64,000 nt of DNA, from contig NZ_QJJU01000012.1 in the NCBI RefSeq assembly GCF_003201655.1, forward strand, positions 105,394-169,393, in the 5' to 3' direction. The notes beneath the pieces are model-generated. The model was given only the letters and a program-made list of their open reading frames with translations, searched no databases and had not been told where the DNA came from. The DNA comes from Mycolicibacterium moriokaense (lineage in GTDB: Bacteria; Actinomycetota; Actinomycetes; Mycobacteriales; Mycobacteriaceae). Below are positions 57,640 to 64,000 of this stretch, piece by piece. Both the position numbers and the translations under genes were made by a program. Position 1 is the stretch's first letter. Each line of letters starts with the position of its first letter.

Positions 57640-58206
57640 TCAGCGGCGAAACCGCCTGGTGACGAGCTTGGTGAACTCGACCGTCGAGCGGCGGACGGAC
57701 TCGAGTTCCAGCGACACAAGCAGCGTGTCCACCATCGCGAACGGCAGCGTGGTGGCGACGGCGCCACGGCCGTACTCGATGTGCCATGACCCAGGATGAA
57801 TGGTCAGGCCTCTGGCGTGGCCCTTCTCGAGGCAGGTGTGTTCGCCCGGACGCAGTGTGATCGGCGCCATCTCATCGGATTCCAAGTCGTACGAGTCGAT
57901 CTGGCCGGCCATCAGGAACTTATGAATCTGCACATGTTTGTAGCGCCCCGAAAAGCCTTGCGTGCCTGTGGGAGTTCCGAAGATCACGATGTACTCGCGC
58001 GGGCTGAAGTAGAGGAAGCGGACCTTGCCGAGGATGCCGCCCGCCTTGCTGCCCACCCAGCGCCCCGGCGTGGGATCGATGAGGTCAGGGTATTCGTCGG
58101 AGAGCGACTGGGTGGCGCGCGAAATGAGCTCGCCGCCTTCAAGGGGCAGGCCGACGACCTGCCTGGCGACCTTGTGCAGGACGTCCGGTTCGATCTTGTA
58201 CGCCAT
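57640..58206 (-). CDS. ERG2/sigma-1-receptor-like protein
   Basis: A 188-residue protein with clear similarity to eukaryotic ERG2 (C-8 sterol isomerase) and the sigma-1 receptor. Shared features run in order: PREYIVIFGTPTGTQGFSGRY, the RPGEHTCLEKGHA beta-barrel strand, and HIEYGRGAVATTLPFAMVDT with Glu144 matching the essential glutamate. The eukaryotic N-terminal membrane helix is absent, and the second acid (Asp126 of sigma-1 receptor) seems replaced by His. The last helix is basic. It is the last gene of the P450 operon (14-base gap). Role in lipid or isoprenoid binding or isomerisation is inferred. Confidence 0.82.
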   Translation of the reverse strand: MAYKIEPDVLHKVARQVVGLPLEGGELISRATQSLSDEYPDLIDPTPGRWVGSKAGGILGKVRFLYFSPREYIVIFGTPTGTQGFSGRYKHVQIHKFLMAGQIDSYDLESDEMAPITLRPGEHTCLEKGHARGLTIHPGSWHIEYGRGAVATTLPFAMVDTLLVSLELESVRRSTVEFTKLVTRRFRR

Positions 58207-58219
58207 CGCGATAGATAAC

Positions 58220-59440
58220 CTATGTCGATCGCTTGCCCGGAGTGAATACAACGGGGAAATGACGGTATCCACGCGTCACGGAGTTCCCGTGGAACGACGC
58301 ATCGGCGCCTGCCCCTAGGGTGTAGTCCGGCAGCCTCGACAAGACCTGCTCGATGCCGACAGTGAACTCCAGGCGGGCCAGGTTGGAGCCAAGGCACCGA
58401 TCTACTCCCGCGCCGAATCCGAGGTGTCGATTCGCGTTGCGGTCGAGGATGCACCGATCCGGGTCAGGGAACTGCCTTGCGTCGCGATTGGCGGCGGCGT
58501 AGTTGACGAGCACGGATTCGCCGGGGCAGAAAGTCTGTCCGCTCAGTTCGACTTCCTTTGCGACAGTTCGGGGAATGCCGTGGATCGAACCGGCGAAGCG
58601 AATGAACTCTTCGACCGCCCTCGGCAGGATCTCGGGTTCGCGGATGAGCCGGTCGCGCTCGTCGGGGTGCGTGGCAAGATAGTGGAACGCGAACGACATT
58701 GCGTTCGCTGTCGTTTCGAGACCGGCCTGCACCAAGAGCATCGCGTTTGCGACGACGTCTTGGAACGGCAAACTTTCGCCCTCGATCTCAGCCGTGAGAA
58801 GCACGTCGATCATGTCGTCGTGCGGTGGCTCGGTGCTGCGCGCCGACACCGCATCGTGGATGTGCTGAAACAGCCCGCCCCACGCGGCCATTCGGGCTTC
58901 CTCGGTCTCCCCATTCAGCGCGGTGTCGGTTAGCCCAATACACAGGGGGACATCGTCGATCGGCATGCCAAGCAGGTACTTGAAGAAGACGATGCCGGGT
59001 TGTCGCCAAGCGATCTGCGCGAGGTCGCCCGTACCTCGTTCGATGAAGGTGTCGATCAGGCGGTCGGTCTCGGCGCGGATCTGCGGCCGCAACTGTTTCA
59101 TGCGACCCGGTGAGAAGTACGGGTTGAGCACTTGGCGGAACTTCTGTTGCCGAGGCGGGTCCAGTGTGATCACCAGGTCGCCGGCGAGCTGCTCGGCCCC
59201 TTCGGGCGTCGGGTTGCTCGAGAAGTGCTGCCAGTCCTGCAGGATCCGGTAGCACTCGTCGTATCGAGTCGCCACCCATGCGCCACCGGGCGTGGCGCTG
59301 AGAAACGGTGTGTCGGTGTGGGCGAACGGCGCATTGCGCCGCATCACCGAGTAAACGTCGTACAGGAAGTCGTTGTCTTTGAAATCCTCGTGGCGGAGAT
59401 CCCAGTTCTCCGCATGTTCTTCGAGTGATTTGGGCGTCAC
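58220..59440 (-). CDS. Cytochrome P450
   Basis: A 406-residue bacterial P450. The heme-binding loop [17 protein letters not shown] carries Cys349, the I-helix region [13 protein letters not shown] has the acid-alcohol pair, and the ExxR and heme-propionate regions are in order. It begins [20 protein letters not shown], with a GTG start that overlaps the stop of the 143-aa protein (GTGA). It is probably a soluble, ferredoxin-dependent class I enzyme; no redox partner gene is in the operon. Substrate unknown. Confidence 0.93.
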   Translation of the reverse strand: MTPKSLEEHAENWDLRHEDFKDNDFLYDVYSVMRRNAPFAHTDTPFLSATPGGAWVATRYDECYRILQDWQHFSSNPTPEGAEQLAGDLVITLDPPRQQKFRQVLNPYFSPGRMKQLRPQIRAETDRLIDTFIERGTGDLAQIAWRQPGIVFFKYLLGMPIDDVPLCIGLTDTALNGETEEARMAAWGGLFQHIHDAVSARSTEPPHDDMIDVLLTAEIEGESLPFQDVVANAMLLVQAGLETTANAMSFAFHYLATHPDERDRLIREPEILPRAVEEFIRFAGSIHGIPRTVAKEVELSGQTFCPGESVLVNYAAANRDARQFPDPDRCILDRNANRHLGFGAGVDRCLGSNLARLEFTVGIEQVLSRLPDYTLGAGADASFHGNSVTRGYRHFPVVFTPGKRST

Positions 59441-59868
59441 GGACTCGTGGCCCCCTGTTGCTCGGCAGCTTGCCGGGCCAGCCGCTCGTCGTGGATTCGC
59501 ACGAGTTCACGGAAGCCAAGGCGGTGATACTTCGGAACCGGCTGGATACCCCACTGGTCCTGAGCGGTGTCCTTACCTTCGGCGCCCTCGGGCGGCCCCA
59601 ACGGCGGGTACGGGAACTTGCACTCCAATGTGTCGTCGGAGTACCGCACCTTCAATAGTTCGCTGCAGATCTCGGTGAGGCTCAGTGTCGGGTAGCCGTA
59701 GTAGACCGCCATGAACGGCAGCGTGAAGGCGCCTTCGACGACAAGGGCGATAAGGCACACCAGCACCGCCCGCTTGATCCACTTGTGCATGTTCGCGTAA
59801 TACGGAGTGGTGCCCGGCGCGAGATCGCTGGCTGGGTCCTTCTCCTCGGTGGGTGACGATGTAGTCAC
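59437..59868 (-). CDS. Single-span membrane protein of the P450 operon (143 aa)
   Basis: A protein with a short N-terminal cytoplasmic part, one strong hydrophobic segment (about residues 33-57) and an exposed ~85-residue C-terminal domain containing two Cys ([10 protein letters not shown] and LECKFPYPP). GTG at 59868 has AGGAG 8 bases upstream. The gene is coupled to the P450 and follows the 230-aa membrane protein by 21 bases. I recognise no family; a subunit of a membrane complex is plausible. Confidence 0.72.
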   Translation of the reverse strand: MTTSSPTEEKDPASDLAPGTTPYYANMHKWIKRAVLVCLIALVVEGAFTLPFMAVYYGYPTLSLTEICSELLKVRYSDDTLECKFPYPPLGPPEGAEGKDTAQDQWGIQPVPKYHRLGFRELVRIHDERLARQAAEQQGATSP

Positions 59869-59889
59869 AGCTGTGCTCCTTAAACCTGT

Positions 59890-60037
59890 TCAGTCGGAGA
59901 AGATTTCGCGGTTGACCGTGTGCAGATAGGGGATCGCGAGGAACGGGGTGATGTAGAAGATGTCGTAGAGCCACCAGCCGATGACGGGGAACACGACGCC
60001 TGCGTAGCGCACGTCGGCGAACATGGTCATGTTGAAC
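59890..60037 (-). repeat. Duplicated segment, copy 1
   Basis: These 148 bases, the 3' end of the membrane-protein gene, match the last 148 bases of the window (63853-64000) at 144 positions by eye, with the same stop codon. All but one of the differences lie in the first 35 bases. The likeness may extend beyond the window edge. Confidence 0.9.
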
Positions 60038-60582
60038 ACGTAGCCGATCCAGATGACCACGCCCATCCAGCAGGTGATGATCATCCACTGCTGGCCCCAG
60101 CGCTTCATCTGGAGGAACCCGATCGCCGCGGCGACCCGCATGGAGAACACAGTCAGGATAAGCCCTGCGACCCACGCCTTTTCACCGGGCCCTGCGGCGC
60201 CGCCAACCCACAATTCGTTGTAGTGCCAGAAGTAACCGGCGTCAAACATGTTGCCCCACCCGACCATTAGCACCCGGTTGATCAGCGTGTGGTTTGCGAC
60301 CAGGTCCAGTGCCCAGCCCAGACTGTTTAGGCATCCGTCGATCAGGACCAGGTAGCCGATCAGCGTGACGATCATCGGCCGAACCGACAGGCCGGCGCGT
60401 AGGGCCTGGCGCTGCAGCCACACCCCGCGCATGAAGATGGGGAAACCGATGAGACCGGGAGCCCACATACCCATCAACGCGGCGCCGACGATCATCCACT
60501 TGTCTGCTCGGCGCTGAGCCAGGCGGGATTCTTCGTGGTGGTCTTCGAGGCCGACAGAGTCGCTGAGTAGTGGGACGTTCAC
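59890..60582 (-). CDS. Six-helix membrane protein of the P450 operon (230 aa, copy 1)
   Basis: About six hydrophobic segments. Polar residues within or next to them, notably Asp114, His120 and Glu123 in MFDAGYFWHYNELW plus Asn/His near LVANHTL, could hold a metal. A GTG start overlaps the stop of the 42-aa peptide (GTGA). The C-terminal 48 codons are nearly the same at DNA level as the partial gene at 63853-64000. I do not recognise the family by name; it does not look like PmoA/AmoA or cytochrome oxidase subunits. Confidence 0.75.
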   Translation of the reverse strand: MNVPLLSDSVGLEDHHEESRLAQRRADKWMIVGAALMGMWAPGLIGFPIFMRGVWLQRQALRAGLSVRPMIVTLIGYLVLIDGCLNSLGWALDLVANHTLINRVLMVGWGNMFDAGYFWHYNELWVGGAAGPGEKAWVAGLILTVFSMRVAAAIGFLQMKRWGQQWMIITCWMGVVIWIGYVFNMTMFADVRYAGVVFPVIGWWLYDIFYITPFLAIPYLHTVNREIFSD

Positions 60583-60707
60583 AATTCCCACCAGCCGCGG
60601 GCGAACGACATGTAGAGCTGGATCCCGAACATTGTCAGCAGGTAGCCGTAGATGAAGATTTGGAAGACGATGAGCGCGCGTTTGCGCTTCCTTTCCTGTT
60701 GATCCAT
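60579..60707 (-). CDS. 42-residue membrane peptide of the P450 operon
   Basis: A short but well-formed gene: AAGGAG sits 8 bases before the ATG, the reading frame starts MDQQERKRKRALIVFQIFIY, and the stop overlaps the next gene's GTG. It has a strongly basic N-terminus and a single hydrophobic helix (about residues 11-34), so the N-terminus is probably cytoplasmic. Such peptides often serve as small subunits of membrane complexes. Too short for many gene finders. Confidence 0.7.
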   Translation of the reverse strand: MDQQERKRKRALIVFQIFIYGYLLTMFGIQLYMSFARGWWEL

Positions 60708-60724
60708 GTCGAGTGACTCCTTCC

Positions 60725-61525
60725 CTAGAGTGGCGTGCTCGAGCTGTTGGCGGTGGCCAGGCTGGCTGCCGCAACTTCACGTAACCCATCAGTGATCGCA
60801 CCGTCGGTGGACAGCGGCGCGAGGATGCAGGCGTCAGCCGCTTCCAATTCGCTTGCGCCTGCCCCGATCAACTGCGCCGCGGTGACAAGAACCCGGGTGG
60901 ACGGTGGCTCGAAGTGGAATGCTTCGTCGGCGGTGCGGATGGCGATCGCGCACTGAACAAGCCGCCGGGCCGTCGCCAATTCGATACTCGCCTCGGCGAC
61001 GATCACCTCGGCCTCCCGGTCGGGAGGGAGGTATCGCATCGGAAGCGTGACGAACCGCTGTCGGAACGACGGTTTGAGCTCCTTGAGGGAGCTGCGGTAG
61101 GCGGGGTTGTACGAACAAACGAGCATGAAGGTTTCCGGCGCTTCGACAACCTCACCGGCGCGGTCCAGATAGAGAGCGCGGCGGTGGTCGGTCACGGAAT
61201 GCAGGATGGCCAACGAATCGTGGCGTGCTTCCACAACCTCGTCCAGATAACAGATCGCTCCCGCCTTGACGGCTTTGGTGAGGGGTCCATCGGTCCACAC
61301 GACATCGCCGCCGGTAACCATGAATCTGCCAACGAGATCGGAGCTGGTGAGATCGTCATGGCAGCTGATGGTGACGACGGGCCGTCGCAGCAGCGCACCC
61401 ATGTGCTCGACCAACCGCGTTTTCCCACACCCCGTCGGGCCGGTGAGCATGACGGGTAGGCGTTGGTGAAAAGCCCGTTCGAACAACTGAACTTCGTTGC
61501 CGTTCGAGTGATAACTCTCTGTCAT
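60725..61525 (-). CDS. MoxR-type AAA+ ATPase, NorQ/CbbQ-like
   Basis: A 266-residue AAA+ protein. Walker A is GPTGCGKT (residues 29-36), Walker B is ICYLDEVVEA, and sensor-1 lies in FMLVCSYNPAY. This matches NorQ/CbbQ, which work with a VWA protein to activate or insert metal cofactors in enzymes such as nitric oxide reductase or Rubisco. Here the partner is the NorD-like gene upstream, with an ATGA overlap. The target enzyme is presumably in the same operon (inference). Confidence 0.88.
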   Translation of the reverse strand: MTESYHSNGNEVQLFERAFHQRLPVMLTGPTGCGKTRLVEHMGALLRRPVVTISCHDDLTSSDLVGRFMVTGGDVVWTDGPLTKAVKAGAICYLDEVVEARHDSLAILHSVTDHRRALYLDRAGEVVEAPETFMLVCSYNPAYRSSLKELKPSFRQRFVTLPMRYLPPDREAEVIVAEASIELATARRLVQCAIAIRTADEAFHFEPPSTRVLVTAAQLIGAGASELEAADACILAPLSTDGAITDGLREVAAASLATANSSSTPL

Positions 61526-63054
61526 GCGGCTACCAACTCTCGATGAACGTGGGCCAACACCCGTGGAAGGTCCTCTACTCGCCGGATGCGTTGGGACCGG
61601 CGAGGACCGAAGATCTCAGGAAGCGGGTCGACGCGCGTCGGCCCGACGCCGACGTAGTACACGGAGACACCGGCGTCGTTCGCCTCCTCGACGGCGTGGG
61701 CGGCGTCGGACCAGGCGTAGCGGCCCTCATAGCCTTCGTCGGACACCAAACCGTCACCGATCACGATAAGCAAGCGCCGCTCGGACGGCTGCGCCAGAAG
61801 CCGGCTCGTCAAGTGCCGCAGCGGCGCGCCGAGCCTGGTGTACCCGCCGGTGACCAGGCCGAGGCCGCCTGGCGGCACGAACCGGGAGTCCTCGAAATCC
61901 TTGAGGCAACGCACGTCGACCCGGTGTCGGGTGTTGCCCGTGAAAACGAAGACGCCGTGCCGCTCGCGGGCGCGCGTCATCGCCCCGGAAAGCGCGTCGG
62001 CACAGGCCAATTCCAGCTTGAAGATCCTGCCTCCGTGCACACCCAACGACGAACTGCCGTCGAGTAATAGCGCTGTGGTGACGTCGCGGCTGCTCGGCAA
62101 CAGTTCGCGGAAGATGCGCGGCTCGGTCGCTTCGCCCGTGGTCAGGTCGATGTAGTGGCTGACGTACCGCTCGACGTCCAGATCGGAACCGTCTTCGAGG
62201 CGGTTCGTCATTGCGCGATGGGTGTGCTCCTCGAACCATTTCCGTAGGTCGGTGGAGATGGATCCGGGCTGGCGTGTGCGGCTGGTGTACGTGCGCTCGA
62301 GAACCGCGACGTGGTTGTGTATGAAGCTCTTCGTCCAGGCGTTCCACTCCGGATACGGAATGCCTGGCCGGTGGTCCGGTGTGATGTCGAGGTCGTTGTC
62401 CTGAGGCCGACTCGGGGGCGGCAGATTGGGATTGCGTACGCCGCCGTCGCCGCCAACGGGCACGGAGTACGGGCGCGGAAGCCGCTTCTGCGTTGTGGTC
62501 CACGGCATTCTGCCAAAGCTGCGGCGCAACCGGTCGGACAGTCCACGCGGCATCGTGTACGCCACCGGCAGTCTGCCCAGTAGAGGATGCACGCCAAGCG
62601 GTTGCCCTGTGCGCGCCAGTGCGACTGCACGGTTGAGCATCTCCTCGGCTTCGAGGTCACCGGGCGAAGGTTCCAGATCGGGCAGTACCCGCAGCAGTTC
62701 GGACAGCAGCCCAGGCCAGCTCGACGCAATCCATCCAACGGCGACACCGGCCTCGACGAGCGTGAGTGCACGGAGTTCTCGGGCTGAAAGCTCGTTCAGT
62801 CGATATTCGACGAGCCGGTCCTTGGACGGTGAACATTGCAGTGCGACACCGCATGTCAGGGTTCTGCGTGTCCAGTCGCGGCCAATGGATGGGTATGGCA
62901 CGTGCACAAAGTCGAGTGTCGAGCTCAAGCCGAAGCCGCGATGTTCGCCGGTCACCAGGCGCACGCCATCGCGACGTTGTCCGCTCAGGGCGACGGCGGT
63001 CACGGCGCAACTGCGCTCGATCGTCATCGCGTGCGCGTCACTGAGCTCAACCAT
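61522..63054 (-). CDS. VWA-domain protein, NorD/CbbO-like
   Basis: A 510-residue protein. The N-half is alpha-helical; the C-terminal VWA domain has the MIDAS motif DGSSS with Asp332, a distal Thr in VTGGYTRLG and Asp in VIGDGLVSDEG, so metal binding is expected. It is the partner of the NorQ-like ATPase and is 6 bases downstream of the 34-aa peptide. NorD-like proteins bind their target through the MIDAS metal. Confidence 0.86.
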   Translation of the reverse strand: MVELSDAHAMTIERSCAVTAVALSGQRRDGVRLVTGEHRGFGLSSTLDFVHVPYPSIGRDWTRRTLTCGVALQCSPSKDRLVEYRLNELSARELRALTLVEAGVAVGWIASSWPGLLSELLRVLPDLEPSPGDLEAEEMLNRAVALARTGQPLGVHPLLGRLPVAYTMPRGLSDRLRRSFGRMPWTTTQKRLPRPYSVPVGGDGGVRNPNLPPPSRPQDNDLDITPDHRPGIPYPEWNAWTKSFIHNHVAVLERTYTSRTRQPGSISTDLRKWFEEHTHRAMTNRLEDGSDLDVERYVSHYIDLTTGEATEPRIFRELLPSSRDVTTALLLDGSSSLGVHGGRIFKLELACADALSGAMTRARERHGVFVFTGNTRHRVDVRCLKDFEDSRFVPPGGLGLVTGGYTRLGAPLRHLTSRLLAQPSERRLLIVIGDGLVSDEGYEGRYAWSDAAHAVEEANDAGVSVYYVGVGPTRVDPLPEIFGPRRSQRIRRVEDLPRVLAHVHRELVAA

Positions 63055-63060
63055 TGCGTT

Positions 63061-63165
63061 TCAGAACGTGCCGATGTTGGAGAACATCCAGTACCAGAAC
63101 CAGATGATCAGGCCGGTGCCGCCCCATGCTGCGACGTAGCGAAGGATCTCCCAGAGCCAGTTCAC
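63061..63165 (-). CDS. 34-residue membrane peptide of the P450 operon
   Basis: A very short gene with an AAAAGGA sequence before GTG 63165, starting MNWLWEILRYVAAWGGTGLI. It has one Trp/Tyr-rich hydrophobic helix (residues ~10-28) and ends SNIGTF. It lies between the TetR gene and norD, 6 bases before the latter. Its size, spacing and membrane character match the 42-aa peptide further down. It could also be a non-functional frame, but the signals are good. Confidence 0.6.
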   Translation of the reverse strand: MNWLWEILRYVAAWGGTGLIIWFWYWMFSNIGTF

Positions 63166-63193
63166 TTCAGTCCTTTTCGTTGATGGGGATCGG

Positions 63194-63796
63194 TCATCGG
63201 ACCTCCAGACCGCGGACGGCTGAAGCGACCAACTTGGCCAGCATCGTGTCGCGGGTATCCGGGTCGTCCGTCGTGGTCAGAACTCCGTAGATGCCGAGGA
63301 GGAAGAACGTTGCGCTGTAGAATGCGTCCACTTCCGGATGCACTTCGCCGTGGCCGCGTGCGCGCTCGATCTCGCTGACCAGCAATACGATCACGGGGTG
63401 GTCGGTCCAGTCGTCTTTTTTGGGGCGCGACGGTGAGAAGTGCAGCGCCAGTAGTTCTTTGAAGAGGGGCGAGCCGAGCCGTCGCTCCAGACCGGTCACC
63501 AGGCGGACGACCTCCGTCAACGCCGCAACCAGGTGATGCGTGCCTTTCAGGAACCGGGCGAGCTCTCCTGCGATACGGGCCTCTTCCCGGCGCTCCAGTT
63601 CCAGGAGCACATGCTCCTTGCTGGGGAAGTGGAAGAAGAAGGTTCCGTGCGCGACGCCTGCGGCAGCAACGATGGCCGCTACGTCGGCGCCGACCATGCC
63701 GCAGCGCTTGAACTCGGCGATGGCCGCGCCGAGGATGCGCTGCCGTGTCTGCAGCCGTCGGGCTTCGCGCGCCGAAGGCTTGACCTGAGGCGTCAT
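63194..63796 (-). CDS. TetR-family transcriptional regulator
   Basis: A 200-residue regulator. The HTH runs TRQRILGAAIAEFKRCGMVG then ADVAAIVAAAGVAHGTFFFH with FPSKEHVL. The start MTPQVKPSAREARRL fits the family. It is the first gene of the minus-strand P450 operon (28-base gap to the 34-aa peptide). Two palindromes at 63822-63850 lie upstream and probably bind it. The ligand is unknown. Confidence 0.88.
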   Translation of the reverse strand: MTPQVKPSAREARRLQTRQRILGAAIAEFKRCGMVGADVAAIVAAAGVAHGTFFFHFPSKEHVLLELERREEARIAGELARFLKGTHHLVAALTEVVRLVTGLERRLGSPLFKELLALHFSPSRPKKDDWTDHPVIVLLVSEIERARGHGEVHPEVDAFYSATFFLLGIYGVLTTTDDPDTRDTMLAKLVASAVRGLEVR

Positions 63797-63821
63797 GGTC
63801 CGCCCTTTGTATCGCAATTAC

Positions 63822-63850
63822 TGACTACAGTCAATGAGTGAAGTCATTGA
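63822..63850. promoter_or_regulatory. Overlapping palindromes upstream of the TetR gene (operators)
   Basis: TGACT-AC-AGTCA (63822-63833) and the arms TCAATGA (63831-63837) and TCATTGA (63844-63850) with a 6-base spacer. They sit between the TetR ATG (63796) and the stop of the second membrane-protein copy (63853), as expected of self-regulation. Confidence 0.55.
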
Positions 63851-63852
63851 AA

Positions 63853-64000
63853 TCAGTCGGAGAAGATCTCCCGGTTGACCGTGTGCAGGTAGGGGATCGC
63901 GAGGAACGGGGTGATGTAGAAGATGTCGTAGAGCCACCAGCCGATGACGGGGAACACGACGCCTGCGTAGCGCACGTCGGCGAACATGGTCATGTTGAAT
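63853..64000 (-). CDS. Six-helix membrane protein, copy 2 (C-terminal fragment at window edge)
   Basis: Only the last 48 codons are in the window; the gene continues beyond the right edge. The translated end, including PYLHTVNREIFSD, is identical to the 230-aa protein at 59890-60582, and the DNA differs at only four of 148 bases. It is thus a paralogue made by recent duplication or kept alike by gene conversion. It may belong to a second, similar operon outside the window. Confidence 0.88.
   Translation of the reverse strand, partial: FNMTMFADVRYAGVVFPVIGWWLYDIFYITPFLAIPYLHTVNREIFSD
63853..64000 (-). repeat. Duplicated segment, copy 2 (partial)
   Basis: Direct, same-strand counterpart of 59890-60037, ~3.96 kb away. 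Recombination between the copies could delete the TetR-norD-norQ stretch lying between them. Confidence 0.88.

Noticed and set aside
59890..60582. Membrane protein considered as PmoA/PmoC or AmoA copper monooxygenase subunit
   Set aside because: The Asp/His spacing does not match the copper sites of PmoC, and the PmoB-type soluble domain is missing.

Overview
The window reads as a chromosomal segment of a GC-rich actinobacterium, most likely a fast-growing Mycobacteriaceae (Mycolicibacterium-like). Codon use is strongly G/C in third positions, GTG and TTG starts are common, genes are packed with 1-8 base stop/start overlaps, and long stretches follow the gene order I know from Mycobacterium tuberculosis Rv0875c-Rv0910. 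No tRNA, rRNA, insertion sequence, integrase or CRISPR array was seen. No gene-free stretch exceeds about 180 bases.

Layout. (1) About 0-29.9 kb is core genome: the end of a glutathionyl-hydroquinone-reductase-like gene, then homologues of Rv0875c-Rv0877, Rv0879c-Rv0882, SepH, SerC, a diiron oxygenase beside FprB, two citrate synthases (citA and gltA2) on either side of pdxH, two MFS exporters, a glycosyltransferase, a CrtI-like oxidoreductase and the PrrA/PrrB two-component system. Extra genes sit within it: an F420-type oxidoreductase, a CAP protein, a third-type methionine aminopeptidase, a secreted GH1 glycosidase with an Ig-like region, and an FKBP where M. tuberculosis has ompA/arfA. 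(2) About 30-45.2 kb separates prrA from accD3, which adjoin in M. tuberculosis. This accessory block holds a phospholipase-D-like protein with a split chromate-type transporter, a heterodimeric ABC exporter, an FAD monooxygenase with an epoxide hydrolase, an acyl-CoA ligase, a TetR-controlled flavin monooxygenase, and a DUF1326/DUF2182 pair. (3) About 45.2-54 kb returns to core order: hydrolase, accD3, echA6, Rv0906- and Rv0907-like enzymes, ctpE and the Rv0909/Rv0910 toxin-antitoxin pair. (4) About 54-64 kb is all on the minus strand: frdABCD behind a small His/Cys-rich protein and a perfect Crp-type palindrome, preceded by a tightly coupled operon (TetR, 34-aa peptide, NorD-like, NorQ-like, 42-aa peptide, 230-aa membrane protein, 143-aa membrane protein, P450, ERG2/sigma-1-receptor-like).

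The operon in (4) is the best candidate for an undescribed system. A MoxR/VWA activation pair, two micro membrane peptides, two larger membrane proteins, a P450 and a sterol-isomerase-fold protein are co-transcribed. The last 148 bases of the window contain an almost identical second copy of the end of the 230-aa membrane protein gene, so the locus has been duplicated or gene-converted. Its substrate is unknown; an isoprenoid or sterol-like lipid is an inference from the ERG2-like and P450 genes only.
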